From Bacteroidales bacterium (GTDB lineage Bacteria > Bacteroidota > Bacteroidia > Bacteroidales > UBA932): a stretch of 64,000 bases of DNA. Of the stretch, positions 35,220 to 44,067 are shown piece after piece. A program made the translations under genes and the position numbers. Every line of letters begins with the position of its first letter. Positions within the stretch are counted from its first letter, which is position 1. The DNA lies in contig JAFRSW010000014.1 of assembly GCA_017427385.1 (NCBI GenBank), positions 62,001 to 126,000 on the forward strand. The letters run 5' to 3'. The notes beneath the pieces were generated by a model. The model did no database searches, was not told the DNA's origin, and worked only from the letters and a program-made list of their open reading frames with translations.

Positions 35220-38033
35220 ATGAAGAAATACTCTTTCCTCCTTTTGTTTGTTACGGCATTCTTCTCCGCTACCATGATCCTTACAGCCTGTGGGCCGAAG
35301 GATCCGGTCCCCGGTCAGGAAGAGCCTGTCCAGGAAGAACCCGGGGAACCGGAGACACCGGAAACACCGGAAACCCCTGAGACCCCCGAGAATCCCCCTG
35401 TTACGGCCAGCCTGATGTTTGCTAAATGGGAGAATACTTCCACGCTTGTCAGCGACGGCCTTACCGCCTGGAAGGACGACAATCGATTCTATGCCCAATA
35501 TGGTGACGGCGCCGGCAAGGCATACATCAGCACATTCGCTGGAAATACCGGAGGCACAACACCCGTGCGCGGGAGCAGCAGCAACCGTCTTGCGGTCACC
35601 AATCTGGCAGAAGGAGATGGAGTGGAGTTTACCTGGGAAGGGGTTTCCCTCTCCGCAGGCAGCGGGGTTGAGTTCATGACCTTCCTGATGGCCCCGAACG
35701 GCTATGCACCCAAGTATTGGATTTTTGAGTATTTCGACGATGGCAGCTGGAAGAGCGTTGAGGAAGACCTCTCCGCGGCTGAAGAGGATGCCTCGCTGAA
35801 GTATTCCTTCTCCATAAAGTATTACAGCGATTACCAATATACGACCTTCTCGCAAGGTTTTACACTGTCCAAGGGGATAGAGAACGGCAGCCTGAAGATG
35901 CGCATCCGCGCTGTCGGCCAATACAACAATGCCGGCGGCATGCTGAGGGCATCGAGCAATTCGACTATCAGTTTTATCAATTACTCTTTCCAGGCGGCCC
36001 ATCTGAGCATTTATCAGGGCATCCCGGTAAAGGATGCCAAAAAGATGCTTTTGCTCGGCAACTCGTTCACCTACAGCAACGGAGGGGATTTCCTTTTGAA
36101 ACAGATAGCCCGCAGCCAGGGGCATGAACTCCGGATGCGCGCCCATCTAAAAGGAGGGCAGACCTTCGAGCAGCATCTTGCTCTCGAGCGAACCCTGAAC
36201 TTCATCAAAGAGGGCGGATACGATTACGCGGTAATCCAGGACCAGTCCAACAACCAGGCTATTTATTATACCAACACTACCGCAAATGCAGGCGTTTTGA
36301 ATGCAACAAAGAATCTGGTGGGCGAGATCAAGAAGTACTCTCCTGCGGTGAATCCTTTGCTGGAAAACACCTGGGCCTACGAGGGAAAGGATGACTTCAA
36401 TGGTTTTGGCAGTTATGAGCGTTTCGACAAGGCCCTCTATGGCGGAGGGATGCTGATAGCAGACGCTTGCGACATCTGGATCTCTCCCATAGGCCGGGCG
36501 TATATCAAGGCCCGCGAGAAGGGGGTATCGTTATATCGCTCCGACGACAACAAGCATCCTGCGCTTACAGGTGCTTACCTTAAGGCCTGCGTGAACTATC
36601 TGATGATTTTCGGCGAAGCCTTCGACTCCAATGCTCCCGATTTGGGTCTTGATGCTGCCACGGCAGCTACCCTCCGTTCGGTAGCGGAAGAGGTAGTGCT
36701 GGGTAATATAGACTCCTGGCGCAATCCGGATTCTTCCGGCATAGTGCCTGGCGAAGGAATCAATGACGGCGGTGGCGTAATCGATCCGGGCAGTATCGTA
36801 CCGGGAGACCATGGCATACGCAACCGCGAGCAACTGTTCTCTTTTGCCAAGGTCGTCAACGCCAATGGAGACATCAGCAGCTACTGCAACTCCGAAGGAA
36901 ACGTAGTGCTTCTGGAGGATATTGAACTCGATGGCGCTGCCTGGACTCCCATCGGCACGGTCACTGGAGTGGCTTACGGTTCACAGCCTCCGACTCCTTC
37001 ACCTGCGTTCAGCGGGGTGTTTGATGGGCAGAACCATACCATCAGCGGCCTGTCGCTGGTGGTGGACAGGGACACCTGCACGTGCTCCGGTTTCTTTGGA
37101 GCGACCCTGAAGGCGACCATCAAGAATGTCATATTCGACGGGGCATCCATGTCGCTGAATGCAAACGGAGTGAGCTCCGGACATCTTACTGCCGGTATAG
37201 TGACGGGATATGGATACGACACAAAAATCGAAAACGTGTCGGTGACTGCCGACATCTCCGGCAAGATTGTTACTGCCGAAACCAGGTCCGTGGCAGTGGG
37301 CGGCATCGCCGGTACCATGGCTTCCAGCACCGATGAAGCTTCGGTTCTCAGCGACTGCACTTTTGCGGGCACAATCCATAACGAGATAGCCACCAAGTAT
37401 TCTACCTCCAATTCCGGTGTGATTGCGGGAATACTCGGACAGATGCCCAATGTATCCGGATGCAAGATAGTCAAGGTGCTGCGCTGCACGAATAACGGGA
37501 CCATCAATGTAAAGGCCCATCGTGTTGGAGGAGTAGTCAGCGGAGGCACCCGGGCCCACATCGAAGATTGTGTCAACAACGGGGACGTGACCGTGGTTTC
37601 TTCTCCTTCCAAACCAAGCGGAGCAGTGGCAGGATGCCGTGTGGGAGGTGTCATGGCCTATAGCACTCCCAATACCGCCAACGACTACTACGTGAAGAAC
37701 AGCGTGAACAACGGGACCATCAATGTGCCGGAGGCGTCCAGCTACGTCGGTGGCATATCGGGATACTTCCGTACTTACAAACTCGAGGGTTGCGTAAACA
37801 GAGGGAATATATACACTCCCGACAAAACCCGCGGTCTGCTGGTAGGTTATTTGCTGAAGGGAGTGGAACCAGAGTTCAAGAACTGTTCGATCCGGGGCAG
37901 GATCGGTGCGGATGCGGAAAACGCAGTCGAGGCCACCGCGGAGAATTACCTCAGCCTCGGCATCTGCCTCGACGGTGTCGACGGCCAGCTGTCATCCTGG
38001 AATTCAGATAACATTAAATTCTTGTCAGAATGA
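35220..38033 (+). CDS. multidomain lipoprotein: SGNH-hydrolase domain plus GLUG-type beta-helix
   Basis: 937 residues. Lipobox MILTAC, then a Pro/Glu tether of repeated PET units (about 25-60). Residues about 60-270 are a beta-sandwich. About 275-500 is an SGNH/DUF4886-like hydrolase with Ser in LLLGNSFTYSNGG, VIQDQSNNQ, and a late Asp-His pair in SDDNKHPAL, suggesting acetyl- or other esterase activity. About 540-937 is a beta-helix with GLUG-like turns (FDGQNHTISGL, GGIAGTMASS, VGGISGYF). Inference: it removes ester groups from the glycan before GH78 attack. It overlaps the GH78 gene by 4 nt. Confidence 0.75.
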   Translation: MKKYSFLLLFVTAFFSATMILTACGPKDPVPGQEEPVQEEPGEPETPETPETPETPENPPVTASLMFAKWENTSTLVSDGLTAWKDDNRFYAQYGDGAGKAYISTFAGNTGGTTPVRGSSSNRLAVTNLAEGDGVEFTWEGVSLSAGSGVEFMTFLMAPNGYAPKYWIFEYFDDGSWKSVEEDLSAAEEDASLKYSFSIKYYSDYQYTTFSQGFTLSKGIENGSLKMRIRAVGQYNNAGGMLRASSNSTISFINYSFQAAHLSIYQGIPVKDAKKMLLLGNSFTYSNGGDFLLKQIARSQGHELRMRAHLKGGQTFEQHLALERTLNFIKEGGYDYAVIQDQSNNQAIYYTNTTANAGVLNATKNLVGEIKKYSPAVNPLLENTWAYEGKDDFNGFGSYERFDKALYGGGMLIADACDIWISPIGRAYIKAREKGVSLYRSDDNKHPALTGAYLKACVNYLMIFGEAFDSNAPDLGLDAATAATLRSVAEEVVLGNIDSWRNPDSSGIVPGEGINDGGGVIDPGSIVPGDHGIRNREQLFSFAKVVNANGDISSYCNSEGNVVLLEDIELDGAAWTPIGTVTGVAYGSQPPTPSPAFSGVFDGQNHTISGLSLVVDRDTCTCSGFFGATLKATIKNVIFDGASMSLNANGVSSGHLTAGIVTGYGYDTKIENVSVTADISGKIVTAETRSVAVGGIAGTMASSTDEASVLSDCTFAGTIHNEIATKYSTSNSGVIAGILGQMPNVSGCKIVKVLRCTNNGTINVKAHRVGGVVSGGTRAHIEDCVNNGDVTVVSSPSKPSGAVAGCRVGGVMAYSTPNTANDYYVKNSVNNGTINVPEASSYVGGISGYFRTYKLEGCVNRGNIYTPDKTRGLLVGYLLKGVEPEFKNCSIRGRIGADAENAVEATAENYLSLGICLDGVDGQLSSWNSDNIKFLSE

Positions 38034-40609
38034 AACGATATGTTTTTATAATGGCCGTTATGGCGGTGATTGCCTGCGGTAAAAAAGAAAGCCCGGTGGG
38101 AGAGCTCACTACTCCGCTTGATGATTCCGCATGGACTGTGTCGGAATGGATATCAGCAGCCGATGCTCCTGTAGTTACCGGTAAAGTGAGCTCAAACGAC
38201 AATTGCCGTGCAGCAGACGGTGCAAGCTGGTTCGTATCCGAGCCGGTCAACGCGAAAAAGGTCGTCGGCGCCAGATGGATGACCGCCGGCCTTGGCGTTT
38301 ACTATCTGTATGTAAACGGAAAACCCGTTGGTAAGGAGGTACTGAAACCGGGTTTCACGCACTTTGCAAAGACCAAGCGCTCCTTTACTTACGACGTTAC
38401 CGATGCCTTTGACACAAAGGCCGGTGCCATGAACCAGCTGGCAGTCCAGTCAACACCCGGCTGGTGGGGCGACAAGATAGTGACCCGCAACGGCAGTGAG
38501 GGCATGATGGGACGCAAGTGCGCATTCCGCGGTGTGCTGGAACTCAGGTACGACGACGGCACCAGCGAGTTGCTTGGCACGGATACGGAGGCCTGGAAGG
38601 CCGGAATAGCCGGTCCTGTCACACATGCCGCCATCTTCGACGGAGAAGAATATGACGCCCGCATCCTCCCCGGATTCGAGACTCCCGAAAAACTCGGCAA
38701 GCCAGAAGTGAACGAAGAGTTCTCCGGAGAGATCCTTCCTACCGCCGGTGCGGAAATCTACCATAGGGAAGATCTTGCCCTGAAGCCTGTTCAGGCCTAT
38801 GTCTGGCAGGATATTGAGGGCGCTGTCGAAGGGGAAGCCGGAAAGGTGGTCGTAAAGCGCGACTATAAAGGCGGAAAGAACATTGTTCTACAGCCCGGTG
38901 AAACCCTGGTTATAGATTTCGGGCAGAACGCGGCGGCCGTACCTTCATTCGTTTTCAAGGCGAAGGAGGGGACCGTGCTGACATGCCTACCCGGAGAGCT
39001 TCTCAACGACGGAAACGGCGCCAAGAGCCGTGGTATGGATGGGCCCGAGGGGAGCGTCCACCGCACCAATCTCCGCAGCCCCGATGTGGCTTTCAAGGCA
39101 ATCTATACTTTCGGCCCGGAAAAGGGCTACGTTGCCTACCGTCCTACCTGCACCTTCTTCGGCTACCGTTTCGTGTCCATCACTGCGACCGACGTAGTTA
39201 AGATAAGGAGCATAGAGTCCGTGCCTGTCACTTCTATTGCGAAGGATCTGGAAACAGGCACCATCACCACCGGAAATGAATCAATCAACAGGTTGATATC
39301 CAATGCGATATGGGGCCAGCGCTCCAATTACCTCTCGGTACCTACCGACTGCCCTCAGCGTAACGAACGCCTGGGCTGGACGGCCGATACCCAGGTGTTC
39401 ACCGAGACCGGCACCTTCTTCGCCAACACCGATGCCTTCTTCCACAAGTGGATGCGGGACATGCGTGATTCCCAGTCAGAAACCGGAGCATTCCCCGGCG
39501 TGGCTCCTACGGCCCAGTACGGCAACGATATGATGCGTCTCGGATGGGCCGATGCGGGTATCATAGTCCCCTGGACCATTTGGAAGCAGTTCGGCGACAA
39601 TGCCATAGTCGAAGAGAACTGGGAGGCCATGGAAAAGTATATGGATCATGTTAACGAAACCAAGTTCGACCAAACCGTCGTGGCGTCCGAGAACGGTAAC
39701 TATCAGTGGGCAGACTGGCTCAGCTATGAGCCTCTGGAGAGCAACGGAAGGGGCGCGTTCTACCGTGGTCCGAAGAATGAATGGCTGAGGCGGCCTGAAG
39801 GCATAGAATACTGGAGCTATCTGGGCGGATGCTACTGGGCCATCGATGCGGGCATGATGCGCGACATGGCCTTTGCTACCGACAGGGATGCTTCGAAGTA
39901 TGCTGAAATGGCAAAAGAGGCGAAAGATTATCTGCGCGAGAGATTCCTGAACGAGGACGGCACGTTCAAGCTTGACATACTCAATACCATGCAGACTCCT
40001 GCTATCTTCGCCATAAAGACCGGAATAGTGGAAGGTGAGGCGAAAGAGGCGATGCTGGCCCGTCTGCGCGAGAATTTCGAGCAGCACGACGGTTGCCTTC
40101 AGACCGGATTCCTCGGCACGTCTTTCCTGATGGCTACTCTTACCGAAAACGGTATGGTCGACATAGCCTGGGATCTTCTCTTCCAGCGCAAGAACCCGAG
40201 CTGGCTGTATTCCGTAGACAACGGAGCAACCACCATCTGGGAACGCTGGAACAGCTATACGCTTGAGAATGGCATGGGCCCGAAGGGCATGAACAGCTTC
40301 AACCACTATGCCTATGGCTGCGTCTGCGAATGGATCTGGGAGACGGCTGCAGGCATCGCCTCCGATCCTGTCTGCCCCGGCTTCAAGCATATAATAATGA
40401 AGCCGGTTCCGGACAAGCGTCTTGGCAGCCTCGATGCCGAATACAATAGCGCCGCAGGCCTTATCAAGAGTTCATGGAAGTTCGACGGGGATCTCTGGAC
40501 CTGGACCTTCACTGTTCCGGAAAATGCCAAGGCTTCAGTTACTCTTCCCGGCGATGAATCGTCGGTGGAATTCAACAGCGGCACTTATACTTTGACCAAA
40601 AAACTCTAA
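38030..40609 (+). CDS. GH78 alpha-L-rhamnosidase lipoprotein
   Basis: 859 residues. Lipobox VIAC at about 16. N-terminal beta-sandwiches with the family pattern YYLYVNGKPVGKEVLKPG and YDVTDAF, an (alpha/alpha)6 barrel with DCPQRNERLGWTADTQVF (Glu acid candidate in NERLGW) and WADAGIIVPWTIWK, then GATTIWERWNSYT and SFNHYAYG, and a C-terminal beta domain. It releases terminal alpha-L-rhamnose by inversion. Its position at the end of the PUL is the strongest hint that the target glycan holds rhamnose. Confidence 0.93.
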   Translation: MKRYVFIMAVMAVIACGKKESPVGELTTPLDDSAWTVSEWISAADAPVVTGKVSSNDNCRAADGASWFVSEPVNAKKVVGARWMTAGLGVYYLYVNGKPVGKEVLKPGFTHFAKTKRSFTYDVTDAFDTKAGAMNQLAVQSTPGWWGDKIVTRNGSEGMMGRKCAFRGVLELRYDDGTSELLGTDTEAWKAGIAGPVTHAAIFDGEEYDARILPGFETPEKLGKPEVNEEFSGEILPTAGAEIYHREDLALKPVQAYVWQDIEGAVEGEAGKVVVKRDYKGGKNIVLQPGETLVIDFGQNAAAVPSFVFKAKEGTVLTCLPGELLNDGNGAKSRGMDGPEGSVHRTNLRSPDVAFKAIYTFGPEKGYVAYRPTCTFFGYRFVSITATDVVKIRSIESVPVTSIAKDLETGTITTGNESINRLISNAIWGQRSNYLSVPTDCPQRNERLGWTADTQVFTETGTFFANTDAFFHKWMRDMRDSQSETGAFPGVAPTAQYGNDMMRLGWADAGIIVPWTIWKQFGDNAIVEENWEAMEKYMDHVNETKFDQTVVASENGNYQWADWLSYEPLESNGRGAFYRGPKNEWLRRPEGIEYWSYLGGCYWAIDAGMMRDMAFATDRDASKYAEMAKEAKDYLRERFLNEDGTFKLDILNTMQTPAIFAIKTGIVEGEAKEAMLARLRENFEQHDGCLQTGFLGTSFLMATLTENGMVDIAWDLLFQRKNPSWLYSVDNGATTIWERWNSYTLENGMGPKGMNSFNHYAYGCVCEWIWETAAGIASDPVCPGFKHIIMKPVPDKRLGSLDAEYNSAAGLIKSSWKFDGDLWTWTFTVPENAKASVTLPGDESSVEFNSGTYTLTKKL

Positions 40610-41538
40610 TGCATATGGACAGGAGAAACTTCCTGCGTACTATGGGGACTGCCGCGGCCGTTGCTGCCGTGAGCAGTACCGAACTGGGCGCCGTGACTCT
40701 CGGCAAAGATAAAAAGAAGAAGGCTCCTGCGGCAGAAACCGGCCTGCGCGTCCGTTTCCTGGGCACCGGAGCCGCCGATTGGAAGGGCCCGGATGACAGG
40801 GGAGAATACCGCAGGCTATCCAGCGTTCTGCTGGACAACCGCATCCTCATAGACTTCACCCCTACGGATGCCGACATGCTGCCGGAAGGCTGCAAGCCGG
40901 AGTGCATCTTCTACACCCATTCCCATGCCGACCACTACAATCCCGAGGCTTTGCTCAACCTGGGTGTTCCCACGGCCTATCTGGGCAAAACATGGATCAG
41001 CAAGGCCTGGAAGGGCTTTGCTGATGCATCCGCAAAAACGGGTGTGCCGGTTCCGGAGATAGTGCCCCTGGCGATAGGGGAGACCGTCGTCTGTGGCGAT
41101 ATCGCCATCACCGCGCTTCCTGCCAACCATGCCATCGATGCCACTGAACAGGCGCTTATCTATCTGATAGAGAAAGGCCCGACGCGCATCCTTTATGCTA
41201 CCGACACAGGTGGAATAATGGGCGTGGCCGCGCGCATCGCAGGCATCGACCCGCACGTGAAGAAGGGCACCCCCATCACCGGCCTCATCATGGAGGCCAC
41301 CATGGGCATGGGCGACAAGGGAGATGAGGACTACCGCCTCTTCACGCATTCCAGCGTGAATACTGTGCACCGTACGGTGAAGATGCTGCTGAGGCGGGAG
41401 CGCCTGCTGCTTAAGGATGGAGAGAGTGTTTACCTAACGCACCTTGCCCGCACGCTACACCCCACCCAGGCGGAATTGGACGCTAATCTTCCTGCTCCGC
41501 TGAAGGCTGCGTACGATGGCCTGGAGGTCGTTTTCTAA
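40609..41538 (+). CDS. Tat-exported metallo-beta-lactamase-fold hydrolase
   Basis: 309 residues. The leader MDRRNFLRTMGTAAAVAA has a clear twin-arginine motif; ATG 40609 overlaps the GH78 stop (TAATG), with ATG 40615 as alternative. MBL motif YTHSHADHYNPEAL (about 104-117), then LPANHAID, YATDTGGI and HSSVNTVHR fit a di-metal hydrolase related to the PhnP/RNase Z-like branch. The mature protein has no lipobox, so it is probably periplasmic. Last gene of the PUL; its tail overlaps pnuC by 4 bp. Confidence 0.82.
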   Translation: MHMDRRNFLRTMGTAAAVAAVSSTELGAVTLGKDKKKKAPAAETGLRVRFLGTGAADWKGPDDRGEYRRLSSVLLDNRILIDFTPTDADMLPEGCKPECIFYTHSHADHYNPEALLNLGVPTAYLGKTWISKAWKGFADASAKTGVPVPEIVPLAIGETVVCGDIAITALPANHAIDATEQALIYLIEKGPTRILYATDTGGIMGVAARIAGIDPHVKKGTPITGLIMEATMGMGDKGDEDYRLFTHSSVNTVHRTVKMLLRRERLLLKDGESVYLTHLARTLHPTQAELDANLPAPLKAAYDGLEVVF

Positions 41539-42146
41539 CTGATATACTTTCCCCTCTTGTTCCAGATGTAAAGCCCAAGGAACGAGGAAAGGATGCAAAG
41601 GATGAACTGGATCACGAAGGCGCTCTTGTCCAGATTGATGTTCATCCAGATAGCGAACACATCTGCGATTATCCATATCCACCATTGATAGATGATGGAG
41701 CGGGTGAGCCACCATGTGCCTATGATGCTCAGGACAGTGGTGAAGGCATCCAGGAATGGATTGGGGTCGTCGAGTGCGCCTAGTATGAAATATAGCGCGG
41801 GGATACCGATCACGGCGATGGCTATGCTGATCTTCAGGATCTTCGGGCTCATCTTGTTGAGGAGGATGAAACCCTTGTGCTCTTCGGCCGAGGCGGCGTC
41901 CTTGCGCCAGTTGATGATACCCACGAATCCCATTACGATATAGTATACGTTCAGGGCTGCGAATGCCCAGGTGGCGCTGTCGAAGAAAGTGATGGCGGCC
42001 GCCAGGCAGCTGGGGATATATACGTACCACATGAACTTGTGGTGGAGTATCTGGAGGATGAGATATATGACGAACAGCGACGTTGCAACGATATCCAATA
42101 TGCTCGCGATCTGAGGAGAAAGGAAGAGATGTGTAACTTCTTGCAT
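41535..42146 (-). CDS. pnuC: PnuC-family nicotinamide riboside transporter
   Basis: 203 residues, six to seven hydrophobic helices. Family motifs INWRKDA and WWIWIIADVFAIWMN (near residues 160-175) match the substrate-site WxxxD and N-x-L regions of PnuC. It takes up nicotinamide riboside (or thiamine in close relatives, called PnuT). Start ATG 42146. A TATATTTG -7 box lies at 42174-42167. Confidence 0.85.
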   Translation of the reverse strand: MQEVTHLFLSPQIASILDIVATSLFVIYLILQILHHKFMWYVYIPSCLAAAITFFDSATWAFAALNVYYIVMGFVGIINWRKDAASAEEHKGFILLNKMSPKILKISIAIAVIGIPALYFILGALDDPNPFLDAFTTVLSIIGTWWLTRSIIYQWWIWIIADVFAIWMNINLDKSAFVIQFILCILSSFLGLYIWNKRGKYIS

Positions 42147-42166
42147 AACTTGCTGATTTGTGGGTA

Positions 42167-42194
42167 CAAATATAAAAAAATATTCCTATCTTTG
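42167..42194. promoter_or_regulatory. divergent -7 boxes for pnuC and rpsA
   Basis: Minus-strand TATATTTG at 42174-42167 points to pnuC, and plus-strand TATCTTTG at 42187-42194 points to rpsA. Both match TAnnTTTG. Neither has a perfect TTTG at 19-21 nt upstream. Confidence 0.55.
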
Positions 42195-42206
42195 CAGGCT
42201 TTTTCG

Positions 42207-42259
42207 CGCGGGCGTGTCCCGCGGAGGCACAAAACATATTGTCAAACAACTAATTAGTT
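42207..42259 (+). promoter_or_regulatory. structured leader of rpsA
   Basis: The rpsA leader of about 75 nt holds a GC stem (CGCGGG / CCCGCG, 42207-42223, 5-nt loop) and a perfect palindrome AACTAATTAGTT (42248-42259) shortly before the ATG. S1 autoregulation through a leader is known in enterobacteria; whether that is the role here is open. Confidence 0.35.
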
Positions 42260-42273
42260 AAGCAAAACTTATT

Positions 42274-44061
42274 ATGTCAGAAGAAATCAAAAAAGAAACC
42301 GGGATGCTCAACGCATCGATAGCTCCCGAGAACTTCGATTGGGAAGCCTTTGAAGGATCCGGTGTTTACGACACCGCCGATAAGGAAGAAATCCGCAAGG
42401 CCTACGACCAGACCCTCAGCAAGATCGTCGAGGGCGAAGTTGTCGAAGGAGAAGTAACGGCAATCAACAAGCGCGAAGTTGTTGTCACCATCGGTGGCAA
42501 GAGCGAGGGCGTCATCGCTGCCCCTGAATTCCGCTACAATCCCGACCTCAAGGTTGGCGACAAGGTGGAAGTCTATGTAGAGAATGCAGAAGACAAGAAG
42601 GGTCAGCTCGTACTTTCCCACAAGAAAGCACGCACTCTCAAATCCTGGGATAGGGTCAATGAGGCATTTGAAAAGGACGAAATCGTCAAGGGATATGTCA
42701 AGACCCGCACCAAGGGCGGCATGATCGTGGACGTGTTCGGTATCGAGGCATTCCTCCCCGGCAGCCAGATCGACATCAAGCCCATCCGCGACTATGATCA
42801 GTTCGTGGACCAGACCATCGACTTCAAGATCGTCAAGATCAATCAGGAAGGCAAGAATGTGGTCGTTTCCCATAAGGTTCTCCTCGAGGCCGAGCAGGAA
42901 GCAAAGCGTTCTGAACTCATCGGCAAGCTCGAGAAGGGTCAGGTTCTCGAAGGCGTGGTCAAGAACATCACCAACTACGGTGTGTTCGTGGACCTCGGCG
43001 GCGTAGACGGACTCATCCACATCACCGACCTCAGCTGGGGCCGTGTCAATCACCCCGAAGAGATCGTCGCACTCGACGAGAAGATCAAGGTCGTGGTTCT
43101 CGACTTCAACGAGCAGCAGAAGCGCATCGCCCTCGGTCTCAAGCAGCTCACCCCTCATCCTTGGGACAACCTCAATCCCGACCTCAAGGTTGGTGACAAG
43201 GTTACCGGTAAAGTGGTCCTCATTGCAGACTACGGCGCATTCATCGAGATCGAACCCGGCGTGGAAGGTCTTGTACATGTTTCCGAGATGTCCTGGAGCC
43301 CCAGGCTTCACAGCGCTCAGGAATTCCTGAAGGTTGGCGACGAGGTCGAGGCACAGATCCTCAGCATCGACCGCGAGGCCCGCAAGATGAGCCTTGGCCT
43401 GAAGCAGCTCACCTCCAATCCTTGGGAGAGCATCCGCGAGAAATATCCTGTCGGCAGCAAGCAGACCGCAACTGTCCGCAACGTCACCAACTTCGGTGTG
43501 TTCGCAGAGCTTGAGGACGGCGTGGAAGGTCTCGTGCACATCAGCGACCTCAGCTGGACCAAGATCAAGCATCCTTCAGAGGTTGTTGCTCCCGGCGATA
43601 CCATCGACGTTCAGATCCTGGACTTCGACGAAGCCAATCATAAACTCAGCCTTGGCCACAAGCAGCTCACTCCCAACCCTTGGGATGAGATCGAGGCTAA
43701 GTTCCCCGTCGGTTCCACCGTCGAAGGTACTGTAGCTTCCACCACCGACAAGGGTGCCAACATCGCCCTTGACGGAGCAGAGGGCTTCGCATTCAACCGC
43801 GAGCTCGTGAAGGAAGACGGCAAGCAGGCAGTCGTAGGCGACAAGCTCCCCTTCAAGGTCGTTGAGCTTCGCCGCAGCACCAGCCGCATCCTCCTCAGCC
43901 ACCTCCGCACTTATCAGGAGGTGAAGGAGAAGGCCGCCGCCACCGAGGCTGCTACCACCAGCAAGGCCGTGAAGAACATCAACAAGTCTGTCGAGAAGAC
44001 CACCCTCGGTGATATCGACGCACTTGCCGCTCTCAAGGAGAAGCTTGAGAAGGGAGAGTAA
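42274..44061 (+). CDS. rpsA: 30S ribosomal protein S1
   Basis: 595 residues with six S1 (OB-fold) repeats at about 54-120, 140-205, 222-290, 308-378, 393-462 and 480-545, for example ITNYGVFVDLGGVDGLIHI. The acidic N-terminus (MSEEIKKETG) binds the ribosome in the family. Six repeats is the usual Bacteroidota/Gram-negative count. It helps mRNA docking, important where Shine-Dalgarno sites are weak as here. RNase Z follows after 6 bp. Confidence 0.96.
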   Translation: MSEEIKKETGMLNASIAPENFDWEAFEGSGVYDTADKEEIRKAYDQTLSKIVEGEVVEGEVTAINKREVVVTIGGKSEGVIAAPEFRYNPDLKVGDKVEVYVENAEDKKGQLVLSHKKARTLKSWDRVNEAFEKDEIVKGYVKTRTKGGMIVDVFGIEAFLPGSQIDIKPIRDYDQFVDQTIDFKIVKINQEGKNVVVSHKVLLEAEQEAKRSELIGKLEKGQVLEGVVKNITNYGVFVDLGGVDGLIHITDLSWGRVNHPEEIVALDEKIKVVVLDFNEQQKRIALGLKQLTPHPWDNLNPDLKVGDKVTGKVVLIADYGAFIEIEPGVEGLVHVSEMSWSPRLHSAQEFLKVGDEVEAQILSIDREARKMSLGLKQLTSNPWESIREKYPVGSKQTATVRNVTNFGVFAELEDGVEGLVHISDLSWTKIKHPSEVVAPGDTIDVQILDFDEANHKLSLGHKQLTPNPWDEIEAKFPVGSTVEGTVASTTDKGANIALDGAEGFAFNRELVKEDGKQAVVGDKLPFKVVELRRSTSRILLSHLRTYQEVKEKAAATEAATTSKAVKNINKSVEKTTLGDIDALAALKEKLEKGE

Positions 44062-44067
44062 TCCCAG

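Noticed and set aside
35349..35390. Tandem repeat in the PUL esterase-like gene as a phase-variation site
   Set aside because: The repeats are degenerate 9-nt units that keep frame and code for a Pro-Glu-Thr tether typical of lipoproteins; slippage would not shift the frame.
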